From IMG/VR virus record IMGVR_UViG_3300033571_020595, positions 1 through 24,034 of that record: a stretch of 24,034 bases of DNA; one strand, 5' to 3'. The notes beneath the pieces are model-generated. The model had not been told where the DNA came from. It did no database searches and was given only the letters and a program-made list of their open reading frames with translations. Shown piece after piece: positions 1-7,700 of the stretch. The position numbers and the translations under genes are program-made. Position 1 is the stretch's first letter, and each line of letters begins with the position of its first letter. The stretch is from a virus.

Positions 1-404
1 AACATGAAATTCTTGCTTTCTAACGCTTTCATGATACCCAAATACTTGTTGCGTAGTAAGGCTACTTCATTGATTAATACTTCAAAGTCGATAACCTCAT
101 CTTCTCCATCAGTATACTTTTCCGCGTCACGACTTGTCAATGCTCTGTTATAGCCTTCTAAATACTTTTGGAAAAACTTTCTACGCAACTTACGCAATTG
201 AATATTAAGATAGTTTAATACTGCTTCAATCTCTTGCAATTGGTTGAACCTTAGTTCGGTAATTCCCGGCAAATCACTTATGTTTTTTTCTACTTTACCG
301 TATACTCTACAATCAGATTTGGCTTTTTCCAATTCATTTTCATAAAATGTAATGAAATCGGGCAAAGCACTAAGGTCCGTGGTAATTTTACTGTACCAAG
401 TCAT
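1..404 (-). CDS. uvsY: UvsY-like recombination mediator (N-terminal part; cut by window edge)
   Basis: Reading from the ATG at 404, the frame stays open to base 1, so about 134 residues are present and the C terminus lies outside the window. UvsY in T4 is a small (about 137 aa) mediator that helps UvsX displace gp32 from single-stranded DNA. The visible protein starts MTWYSKITTDLSAL and is predicted helical. Its central part is rich in Lys/Arg (QLRKLRRKFFQKYLEGYNRA), followed by TSRDAEKYTDGEDEV, a pattern I recognise from UvsY proteins of marine T4-like phages. It starts 3 bases after the stop of the small acidic gene, two genes downstream of uvsX. That is the expected partner context. The identification is from family resemblance, not an alignment. 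Confidence 0.85.
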   Translation of the reverse strand, partial: MTWYSKITTDLSALPDFITFYENELEKAKSDCRVYGKVEKNISDLPGITELRFNQLQEIEAVLNYLNIQLRKLRRKFFQKYLEGYNRALTSRDAEKYTDGEDEVIDFEVLINEVALLRNKYLGIMKALESKNFM

Positions 405-407
405 CTA

Positions 408-662
408 TCACCAATTTTCGTCATAACTATCTTCATCATAGTCATATTCTTCATCTTCTTCCTCTTCTTCTTGTAAAGAAGTATGTGACTTCAATGCGTC
501 CATAACATGACTATCTCTACGAAATTCGCTTTTGATTTCGTCTGCTTCATAATCATTATCAATCAACACAGTTACCAACGACTCTGCTGCATCTGGTAGG
601 TTTGCATCATCGATTTCTGTTTTGATTGCCTTCCATACTTCTGCTACGATACCAATAGACAT
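408..662 (-). CDS. Small acidic protein of unknown function between uvsX and uvsY
   Basis: An 84-residue protein. The first 55 residues look helical (MSIGIVAEVWKAIKTEIDDA onward, then a VTVLIDNDYEADEIKSEF segment). The last 20 or so residues are almost all Glu/Asp/Tyr (QEEEEEDEEYDYDEDSYDE). There is no Cys, signal peptide or membrane segment. The start is supported by GAGGAGG about ten bases upstream, inside the end of uvsX. The gene sits 5 bases after uvsX and 3 bases before uvsY, so it is translated within the recombination operon. An acidic tail in this setting could contact a ssDNA-binding or filament protein by DNA mimicry, but that is conjecture. I do not recognise a named family. Confidence 0.8.
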   Translation of the reverse strand: MSIGIVAEVWKAIKTEIDDANLPDAAESLVTVLIDNDYEADEIKSEFRRDSHVMDALKSHTSLQEEEEEDEEYDYDEDSYDENW

Positions 663-667
663 TTGTA

Positions 668-1723
668 TTATTCCTCCTCAGTAGAATTATTACTTATCTG
701 TGTATTATTTGCCATAACTTCTGACATTACTATATCTAAACAGTTATCTTCGTTGCGTTCCCAATTCTTTCTGAACTTTTTGATAACTTGTCCATCTTTT
801 GTATTATACACTAGACTGTTGCCTTCTTTTGTTAACAATCCCTTAGTTTCTGCTAAATCAACTAATCCTGAATAGGGATTCATACCTTGGTCATATGGAA
901 TCTTGATTTGTACAGTTTCAAACGGCTTTGCATAGCGTGTTTTCATTACTTTACATGCACTACGAATACCGCGTACCTCAGTAATCTTGTTGCCATCTTC
1001 ATCTTCCTTGAGTTTAAGTTTCTTCATAGCAACAACAATGCTGGAAGCATAAATGAAGCCTTGACCACCCGAAATCTTATCATCGGGGTCAAACATGTCC
1101 TGACTGGCATATGTATGATTAGTTGCTACTAATCCAACATTATGACTACCAAACATATTGACACAATTACGAACAAGTGATGTCAATGCCTTAGGCTTAC
1201 GGCCCATGTCACCCTTCATTTCACCTGCTTCAAATTGATTGACATCAGTTGGAGTCAATAACATACCAAGACTGTCAATGATGAACAAAACCTTAGGTCT
1301 TGAGTCTTCGGGCATTGCTTTATAGCCCTTCATGAATTCGCTTATAGTTTTGGCAACATCGTCAATCATTGCCATATTAAGTTTGAGCATCTTGTCTTCA
1401 CTTGTATCAACATCAAGTGCCTTTAGCCATTCTTCATCTAACGCATTTTCACTATCTACTAGAACAACAAACATTCCCTGTTGCTGTGCATGTCGAATCA
1501 AGTTACCTGAACAGATATAACTCTTACCTGAACCACTTTCACCTGCAAATACAGTTACTTTACCTAGTGGAACTCCCTTATTAAAATCACCACTGATAAG
1601 ATAGTTAAGCGTGTAGTTTCCTGTGCTTACCCAATCAGTTGGGTCATTAAACCCTATGCTCAATCCTTCAATACTTTTTGTTATGTCTTTTCTAAATTTA
1701 CTTATATCAAACGGTTTTGTCAT
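668..1723 (-). CDS. uvsX: UvsX RecA-like strand-exchange recombinase
   Basis: A 351-residue RecA/RAD51-superfamily ATPase that forms the presynaptic filament for recombination-dependent replication and repair. The Walker A motif GESGSGKS is at residues 61-68 and the Walker B strand VLFIIDSLGML at 145-155. A Glu-containing segment VDSENALDEEWL at 89-100 follows the second core strand, as in UvsX. The SGGQGFIYASSIVVAMKKLK stretch fits the L2/ssDNA-binding region. Length is slightly under the roughly 390 aa of T4 UvsX. The ATG at 1723 has GAGGT at suitable spacing. The start overlaps nothing and lies 3 bases after the preceding small gene. It belongs to one co-directional run with gp32 and UvsY, its working partners. 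Confidence 0.95.
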   Translation of the reverse strand: MTKPFDISKFRKDITKSIEGLSIGFNDPTDWVSTGNYTLNYLISGDFNKGVPLGKVTVFAGESGSGKSYICSGNLIRHAQQQGMFVVLVDSENALDEEWLKALDVDTSEDKMLKLNMAMIDDVAKTISEFMKGYKAMPEDSRPKVLFIIDSLGMLLTPTDVNQFEAGEMKGDMGRKPKALTSLVRNCVNMFGSHNVGLVATNHTYASQDMFDPDDKISGGQGFIYASSIVVAMKKLKLKEDEDGNKITEVRGIRSACKVMKTRYAKPFETVQIKIPYDQGMNPYSGLVDLAETKGLLTKEGNSLVYNTKDGQVIKKFRKNWERNEDNCLDIVMSEVMANNTQISNNSTEEE

Positions 1724-1726
1724 ACA

Positions 1727-1963
1727 TTACCTCATTATATTTTTTTTGTATATTCTATCGTTGAACGATAATTTATCAAGCATATCAGGACAACTATCTG
1801 CAATGGTATCTAGTTCATAATCACTTGGATAATGCCTTAATGCACCACGCGCTCGTTCACGAACAATACCTGGAACCCTAGGAGTTTTTCCTGGATCACA
1901 CAATTCTTCTAATAGTTTCTTACCTTGCTTGATAGCACGGTATCTTTCATCGGCGGTAGTCAT
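1727..1963 (-). CDS. BPSL0761-like small protein of unknown function
   Basis: A 78-residue protein. The segment LLEELCDPGKTPRVP followed by RERARGALRHYPSDYEL matches, from memory, the small BPSL0761 family known from Burkholderia and other proteobacteria and also seen in phages. That family has no assigned function that I know of. The protein looks helical and basic in the middle, with no membrane segment. The ATG at 1963 overlaps the stop of the upstream homing endonuclease gene as ATGA, and GGGAG lies about nine bases upstream. It ends 3 bases before uvsX. It separates the endonuclease from uvsX. The family name is a recollection; the existence of the gene is well supported by spacing and ribosome-binding site. 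Confidence 0.75.
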   Translation of the reverse strand: MTTADERYRAIKQGKKLLEELCDPGKTPRVPGIVRERARGALRHYPSDYELDTIADSCPDMLDKLSFNDRIYKKNIMR

Positions 1964-2580
1964 TTGTAATACTCCCTAAAAGATTCACCTTTATTTTTTA
2001 TTCGGCGACGAATAGTACACTCATTTACTTTATGTGCTTTGGATGCTTCAAGAATACTATTAAACCAGCCTAACGGGGTGTGGCATTTGACTGAGTTTGG
2101 ACTATTGCCTTCTCTCTTTCCAAACATCGGATTATTTGGTCCAGTCATTGAAAATTTCCAACTCTCAGACCTTTTTTTACCGTACATTGGATTTTTATCG
2201 CCGAATAATCCTTTGTTAAACATAGGATTATTTTTCCCCGAAAATCGCTCAGATTGAATTTTTCTCCATTCAGGTCGCTTCATATAATGATTTAATTTTT
2301 GTTCATCAGATGCTTTCCAACCTGAATTGCCTCTGCCACCCTCACTTTTGTTTCTCAATATACCGGTGCCAATGTCTTTTCTACCGAAAAATTTAATCAA
2401 AATAATTTCAAATTTAAAGGCATCATCTTCTGATAGATGATCCTTCAATATGACTATTCTAGATTTATCATTGGGAGGTCTTATTTCTCCCCTACATTTA
2501 GAAAAGGCTCTTTTACCTGAACCTTTTCCAATGTAGTACGGTGAATAATCCAACCTAAGATAGGCGTAGATATAAAACAC
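1960..2580 (-). CDS. GIY-YIG free-standing homing endonuclease (Seg-type) with NUMOD3 repeats
   Basis: A nuclease of about 206 residues. The GIY-YIG module opens with FYIYAYLR and PYYIGKGSGKRAF, which gives the two signature tripeptide positions and the conserved Arg. A candidate catalytic Glu lies in KFEIILIKFFGRKD and a conserved Asn in ILRNKSEGG. Three NUMOD3 DNA-contact repeats follow (NNPMFNKG, KNPMYGKK, NNPMFGKR), then a C-terminal NUMOD1/IENR1-like helix-turn-helix (SILEASKAHKVNECTIRRRI). I chose the GTG at 2578-2580, because Seg-type proteins begin almost directly with the YIY strand. A TTG at 2592, adjoining the gp32 stop, would add four residues. Neither has a strong ribosome-binding site. 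It lies immediately downstream of gp32, a position like that of T4 SegG. Confidence 0.92.
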   Translation of the reverse strand: MFYIYAYLRLDYSPYYIGKGSGKRAFSKCRGEIRPPNDKSRIVILKDHLSEDDAFKFEIILIKFFGRKDIGTGILRNKSEGGRGNSGWKASDEQKLNHYMKRPEWRKIQSERFSGKNNPMFNKGLFGDKNPMYGKKRSESWKFSMTGPNNPMFGKREGNSPNSVKCHTPLGWFNSILEASKAHKVNECTIRRRIKNKGESFREYYK

Positions 2581-2592
2581 AATGACCGCCAA

Positions 2593-3573
2593 TCAAGACT
2601 TCTTACGATTTTTAATCATGTTCAAGATGTCTTGTGCCTTATCGCTTGATACTGTCTTATTGACAGTTGCAGTTGTTGCCTGCGGTTCAAACGGTAAGTC
2701 ATCATTATCGTTGCTATTTACAGTAGTATTAGTAACGACTTGAGGAACAGTAGTTGTATTATTACTATTTCCACTATTTGGATTGTCTAATCCATATGGA
2801 CGGTAGTAATTACCCCAACGGTCATTGTCGTATGGCCTGCCGTCAACACTAGCCTCAAACATTTCCTTGATAGCGGCTAATTCACTATCGTTGGGCTTCT
2901 TTGGTAAGAACTCAGATAGATTGAACAATCCATGTGCTTCTACTGCTGCTAATTCTGCCTCAGTTAGTGGACTTTCACGACGAGCCCAGTTACTAGTTGA
3001 ATAGTCAGCATATCCACCCTTGCTAGTCTTCTTGATGTTGAAGTCAAGACCGCGAACATAATCAGTTGGCATTTCTTGAATTTCAGGGTCCATCAAACTT
3101 GACTTGATGATTGTGAAAATCTGCGGGCTGATGATAAAACGACGAATTGGATTTGGTGGGGTAACATCGTCACCCATTGGGTTCTGCCTTACAAATCCCT
3201 GATATAGATATGTACGCTTCTTCCAATACTTGTTTGCCATATCCTTAAGAGTATCATCCTTATACCATGGACGAACTTCTGCCAATATTGGGCAAGTTTC
3301 TCCATACATTTCCATGCATGGAACCTGAACTATTACCTGCCTGATATTTGTGTCACCCTTTACACCATTAAAGGGCAACTTAATCATTTGCTTTTCTACC
3401 CAGAAAAATGTGTTATTGGTATCACCGTCTGGAAGAAAACGAACTGTTGCAGTTGTTCCTTCTTCTGCGTTCCAATGTGGGTAAACTGAATTATCTGATT
3501 GCGTTTTAGTAGGCTGATTTTTCTTTTGATCTTGCTTTGCCAAACGCGCACGAATGTCTGCTAAACTTGCCAT
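2593..3573 (-). CDS. 32: gp32 single-stranded DNA-binding protein
   Basis: A 326-residue T4-type ssDNA-binding protein that protects replication intermediates and works with UvsX and UvsY. The N terminus ASLADIRARLAKQDQKK resembles the basic cooperativity region. The core carries YPHWNAEEGTTATVRFLPDG and the zinc-site region with PCMEMYGETCPIL (Cys86 and Cys94); the classical CPxC second cysteine is absent. KKRTYLYQGFV and RRFIISPQIF follow. The C-terminal third is a low-complexity Asn/Thr linker with DNDDLPFE at 289-296, then a helical KAQDILNMIKNRKK end. The start is the ATG at 3573, since a perfect AGGAG sits 7 bases upstream. A longer frame to 3630 would swallow this site. A structured leader and late-type promoter precede it. 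Confidence 0.95.
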   Translation of the reverse strand: MASLADIRARLAKQDQKKNQPTKTQSDNSVYPHWNAEEGTTATVRFLPDGDTNNTFFWVEKQMIKLPFNGVKGDTNIRQVIVQVPCMEMYGETCPILAEVRPWYKDDTLKDMANKYWKKRTYLYQGFVRQNPMGDDVTPPNPIRRFIISPQIFTIIKSSLMDPEIQEMPTDYVRGLDFNIKKTSKGGYADYSTSNWARRESPLTEAELAAVEAHGLFNLSEFLPKKPNDSELAAIKEMFEASVDGRPYDNDRWGNYYRPYGLDNPNSGNSNNTTTVPQVVTNTTVNSNDNDDLPFEPQATTATVNKTVSSDKAQDILNMIKNRKKS

Positions 3574-3580
3574 ATTTTTT

Positions 3581-3585
3581 CTCCT
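3581..3585 (-). promoter_or_regulatory. Ribosome-binding site that fixes the gp32 start
   Basis: Minus-strand AGGAG, seven bases upstream of the ATG at 3573, in an otherwise A/T-only stretch. It is one of the strongest Shine-Dalgarno sites in the window and shows that the upstream in-frame start codon at about 3630 is not used. Confidence 0.85.
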
Positions 3586-3625
3586 ATAAATTAAGATGGT
3601 CTTTGTTTTTACCTTATTATAATTC

Positions 3626-3646
3626 GCCAACTCCCTATGAGTTGAC
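3626..3646 (-). promoter_or_regulatory. Hairpin in the gp32 leader (possible autogenous operator)
   Basis: On the minus strand GTCAACTC, loop ATAGG, then GAGTTGGC forms an eight-base-pair stem (one G-T pair) with a five-base loop. It lies 53-73 bases upstream of the gp32 ATG. An A/U-rich unstructured stretch runs from it to the ribosome-binding site. In T4 the gene 32 mRNA has a folded element (a pseudoknot) at a similar distance upstream that nucleates gp32 binding and self-repression. The position and layout agree; I found no convincing pseudoknot partner for the loop. Confidence 0.5.
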
Positions 3647-3648
3647 TA

Positions 3649-3688
3649 ACATATACATTGTAGTGTATTACACTTGCGGTGTATATGT
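3649..3688 (-). promoter_or_regulatory. Nested inverted repeats in the gp32 leader
   Basis: Two perfect nine-base arms (ACATATACA and TGTATATGT, at 3680-3688 and 3649-3657) enclose 22 bases. That interior itself contains the palindrome AGTGTAATACACT at 3662-3674. The element begins just downstream of the late-promoter-like motif, so a transcript starting there would open with this structure. It could be part of a gp32 operator, a 5'-end stabiliser, a transcription-factor site, or the 3' end of the upstream module transcript. There is no U-tract typical of an intrinsic terminator. Confidence 0.45.
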
Positions 3689-3694
3689 CAAAAG

Positions 3695-3702
3695 TATTTA
3701 TC
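3695..3702 (-). promoter_or_regulatory. T4-type late promoter motif upstream of gp32
   Basis: Minus-strand GATAAATA matches the T4 late consensus TATAAATA at seven of eight positions, and the degenerate NATAAATA form reported for marine T4-like phages at all positions. It sits in the largest gene-free gap of the window, 122 bases upstream of the gp32 ATG. It is the only such motif I saw correctly placed before a gene. A TTGACA at 3686-3691 overlaps the downstream repeat but has no good -10 partner at normal spacing. Confidence 0.5.
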
Positions 3703-3725
3703 CCTGTTTATCAAAATTTATTTTT

Positions 3726-4700
3726 TTATTTTGGTACTTTGTTGCCCGATCTAATTTGTTGACGCAACAATTCAAATAATTCCAACTTACTTTTGTATAC
3801 TCTGATAATAAATTGTATGCCGTGGGTCATGGTAAAAAAATATTCTGCTTTACCCGGGGTACCTTTAAATTGAGTTCTTACAAAAAACTCATTTTTGTCC
3901 AATCCTCTATATGTATTATTGGACATAGTGCCAATAAGTTCATTATTTGCATATACAATAATAATTCTTTCACCATAATCACTATGAGTAGAACTTTCTT
4001 TTCTAGTTATTTTAGTGGTATAATTTATAGAAGTTTTATGATTGTTTGAATTTTCAGCGACTAGATTGTTTATCGCACGGTAATTCTTTATTATTTCTTT
4101 AATGCATTCCATTTTTGAATTACTAAATCCTTCTGTAAAATGCGTATCTACAAATTTTCCCATAAGCCAATAATAAGTTTTGTCTTCATTGAAACTATGT
4201 AAGTCAAGCGTACCACCTACATAATTAGCGTAAATACTTCCAATATGTATTGAAGTACTTGGGTAATCTGCCCATACTTTTGTAACTTCTGCACTTTTTC
4301 CTAGTCTATTTTCTGCACCAAATTCTGTAGTTATTGAAAATTTAATTGGCTTTGAATTGACTTGTTTTTTGTTTTCTTTTAATAGACGATTTTGAAAATG
4401 TGCCAAAATGAGTTTGATACAGTCTAGTGTATTATTAGAATAGCCATATACTACTGTATTATTTGGGGTTTTTGCTTCCCATCTATAAGAATGCCATGTG
4501 TCTGAAGAACTAGGGTATGAGCCCGTAATTAATGTCCCGTTGGTGTAATAAGAACCTATATCACCTATTAAATGACTCGTTCCATTGTAATTTGCATAAA
4601 CCCTTATAACTTCAAAGGTTTTTTTATCTCTACCCCGAGTATTAAGTTCGTAGATTGTTTTCTCGGTATGATAAGTTATGTTTGAGGTATCTTTTGTCAT
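3726..4700 (-). CDS. Module-repeat protein, three copies (324 aa), function unknown
   Basis: Last gene of the module array. Three units lie at about residues 1-116, 117-224 and 225-324. Each has the Y-x-N-x-x-IG type core (YANYNGTSHLIGDIG; DYPSTSIHIGSI; VYANNELIGTM), a Trp/Tyr strand (SYRWEA; TYYWLMG) and a closing helix (NTLDCIKLILAHF; SKMECIKEIIKNY; THGIQFIIRVYKS). The third helix is the most degenerate. Linkers LLKENKKQ and LVAENSNN resemble those of neighbouring genes. There is no signal peptide or transmembrane segment. It starts 3 bases after the 1277-aa gene with a weak AAGAAG ribosome-binding site and is followed by the structured gp32 leader. I recognise no named domain. Confidence 0.85.
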   Translation of the reverse strand: MTKDTSNITYHTEKTIYELNTRGRDKKTFEVIRVYANYNGTSHLIGDIGSYYTNGTLITGSYPSSSDTWHSYRWEAKTPNNTVVYGYSNNTLDCIKLILAHFQNRLLKENKKQVNSKPIKFSITTEFGAENRLGKSAEVTKVWADYPSTSIHIGSIYANYVGGTLDLHSFNEDKTYYWLMGKFVDTHFTEGFSNSKMECIKEIIKNYRAINNLVAENSNNHKTSINYTTKITRKESSTHSDYGERIIIVYANNELIGTMSNNTYRGLDKNEFFVRTQFKGTPGKAEYFFTMTHGIQFIIRVYKSKLELFELLRQQIRSGNKVPK

Positions 4701-4703
4701 TTT

Positions 4704-7700
4704 TTATTTCTTCTTATCTTTTAACATTTGTTTATGACTTTCAATTATCCATTTAGATGCAGAAGCAATGTCATCGAACCCTTTTCTAATCAATGTTTCT
4801 CTACCATAGTTTTTTATTGATTTATAAAATATAGCCCGAACGAGAGGTTCAAAGGTTAAGTCTATGGTTTTATCTTTTGTAAGATACCAAATAATGCTAC
4901 CTATGAGGTTTTTGCCAAAAAATATTTCCATTCTTTTTACATAACTTTTTTCTAGTGATACTGGTAGTGATACTAGGTCTTCTGCATAAACTTTTGTTGA
5001 GTATATCTTATTTTTCATTGCTTCATTCATTGGTGACGATTTTTTGTCTTTACTAGTCGAAAGTTTTTTATGATTTTCAATTATCCATTTAGATGCAGAA
5101 ATAATGCTATTGAAATATTGGTGAGAAATGTTCTTTGATCTTTGTACAATGTCATCAATTTTATTAACATCTGCTTTAAAGAATCTAGCCTCAAAGGGAG
5201 GTTCAATGGTCATATCTAATATTTTATCATTTGTAAGACCCCAATTGATTTCACCTATAAGTTCTTTACCAAAATATATTTCTATTGTGTTTAGATAACC
5301 TCCATTTGGTAATGGGTCTTCCCTATAAACTTTTGTCGAATATTTCTTGTTTTTCACTGCTTTATTAGTTTGTGACGGCTTTTTATCTTCGTTAGCAGGA
5401 ACTTTTATAAGTAAACTTATAACCTTATGATTTTTAATTATGTTAGAAATAGCCTCATGCAGACTATCAGTGTAGCCATGAGAAATGCCAGCTATATATT
5501 TACCATGTACATACCAGTTATATGTTGACTTTCCGTTCCAATACACAGGATTAATTATTTTATCAACTGATACTCTTACCGCTGAACCAATTGTTTTACC
5601 GTCACAAAATACCTCAAAATTATTAATTTCTTCATTACCTCTTTTTATATCTGTTTTTACTACATGGTACTTGTTGTTTGTGGTTACTTCTTCTGTATTT
5701 TCTGTGATTGTTTTGTTTTTTCTATGAGTATCTATTATTTGTTGTATACCGTCAGTCAACGAATTGGTATTACCGTAGCCTAAAGTAATATCTACCCTAA
5801 GTTTAGCGACCCATCTGTACATATATTTGTCATCTGTTTCTGGAGGACCATATATCCAACCAGGTGCAGGTTTTGCTGCATATGCGTCAGGAATTGGCAT
5901 GCCGGTAGCTTTATCTAGTACAGATATAACTTCTCCTAAATATTTGCCATTATAAAAAACAGTTCTATATTGCAAGTCAGATGTTTCAAATTTTTCTACC
6001 CATGTGTTTACTCTAAAACCTGTATTATTTTTTTCGTTATTTGAGTTTTCTTTTAATGTTTTATTTGCTCTATGAATCTCTAATATTTTTTGTATAGCAA
6101 TAGTCAATGAATTGGTAAACCCAGAACTTATTGAAGAATGATTATTGTCAACCATCCATCTGTACTGATACACAGTACCGTATGTATCAGGAATTGTAGT
6201 ACCTGTATCTTTGTTCAGTTCAGATTGAACTTTTCCTAAATATCTGCCATTATAATAAACAGATCTAGTCTGCAAATCAGTTTTTGGGCCGTTTTCTATT
6301 TTTGAGTATATTTTAAAAAAACCTGTATTATTTTTTTCGTTGTTTGAGTTTTCTTTTAATGTTTTATTTGCTCTATGACTATCTAATATTGCTTGCATAG
6401 CAAAAGTCAATGAATCAGTATTACCAGAGCGTAATATTATTGGACCTCTAAAATCACTATCTACCGCCATCCATTTGTACTGATACCTATTATCGAATGC
6501 ATTTGAAATCGCAGTACCATCATTTTTGTTCAGTTCAGATAAAATTCTTCCTAAATATTTGCCGTTATAATAAACATTTCTAGACTGCCCATCAGTTTTT
6601 GGACCGGTTTCTATTGTTGAGTATATTTTAAAACCTGTAGTATTTTTTTCTTCATTTGAATTTTCTGTTATTTTTCTATGTGTGTTATATATAGACAATA
6701 TTTTTTTAACTGCGTCATTTAAAGAATCCGTCGTGCCAAGCGTATTAATTATAGCCAAATCAGTAGCAATTATTTGCCAAATATACATCTTATTTTGCCA
6801 ACGGTCTGTTTGAGGTACACCTTCTTTTTGTGCGTACTGAATTCTGGCTATAGGAGTGTTATTATGATGTATAGTATAATACATAGTTTCCCAGCCACCG
6901 CCATCATTTACAACACTTTTTTCAACACGAAATTCTGATTTGTTATTTTGCTTTTTATCGCTTTTAATTTCGTTAAGATTTTGTAAGTTTTTATGATATT
7001 CAATGAACTGCCTAATCAAATCGTTTAGAGAATTTGAGAACTTTGTTTTAGTGCGCAGTTCGGCACCGTGATCATCTACTGGGTAACCCCTGTACATATA
7101 GGGATCGTATGGTGGTATGTTCGAAACAAAATAATTAGCATCTATTGTATTACCCTCTAAAATATAAGATTCTATTTTTCCTATAAGTTTATAACTATTA
7201 TGGTCTTCTCTAAAATACAATTTATAAACAACACTACCAATATGTTTATATTGGCTTAATGACCATACTTTGTTATTTACTTGTCTTGTGATACTGTATT
7301 CTGGATTGTTGTTTTCTACTAACTCTATTGATTCTCTCAGACGACCCGTACGGCTTGGACAATTGTTAAACGCATTTGTACATATTTTTATTGCTTCTAT
7401 TAGTGTCTTTGCTTCACCTACATCATTTAAATGATGTTCTTCGGTGCGCTCTGAAAACAGACTTGCTTCAACACGGTAGTGATCGCCTGATTCACCTATT
7501 GGTAACGGAACATCATATTTATCAAAGTTTGCATATATCTCTCCCATTAATTCTCGACCATAACCATGTTCTATAAAATATTTTACCTCTGGGCTACTAC
7601 TGCTCTTCCATTTCAACCTGTCGAAATAATTTAAACTAATGGGGTCGCTAGGGTCATTAAGTTTGTAATAACGGTAAAGAGCCCATGTTTTTCTGCGGTT

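Noticed and set aside
3574-3630. Longer gp32 reading to 3630
   Set aside because: It would include the strong AGGAG site and the leader. The N terminus from 3573 matches the gp32 pattern.
3649-3688. Rho-independent terminator at the end of the module operon
   Set aside because: The stems are AT-rich with no following U-tract on the minus strand. Placement after the promoter motif suits a leader element better.
3649-3691. Sigma-70 promoter based on TTGACA at 3686-3691
   Set aside because: No convincing -10 box at 16-18 bases. TACAAT lies at 23 bases. The late-type motif is the better candidate.
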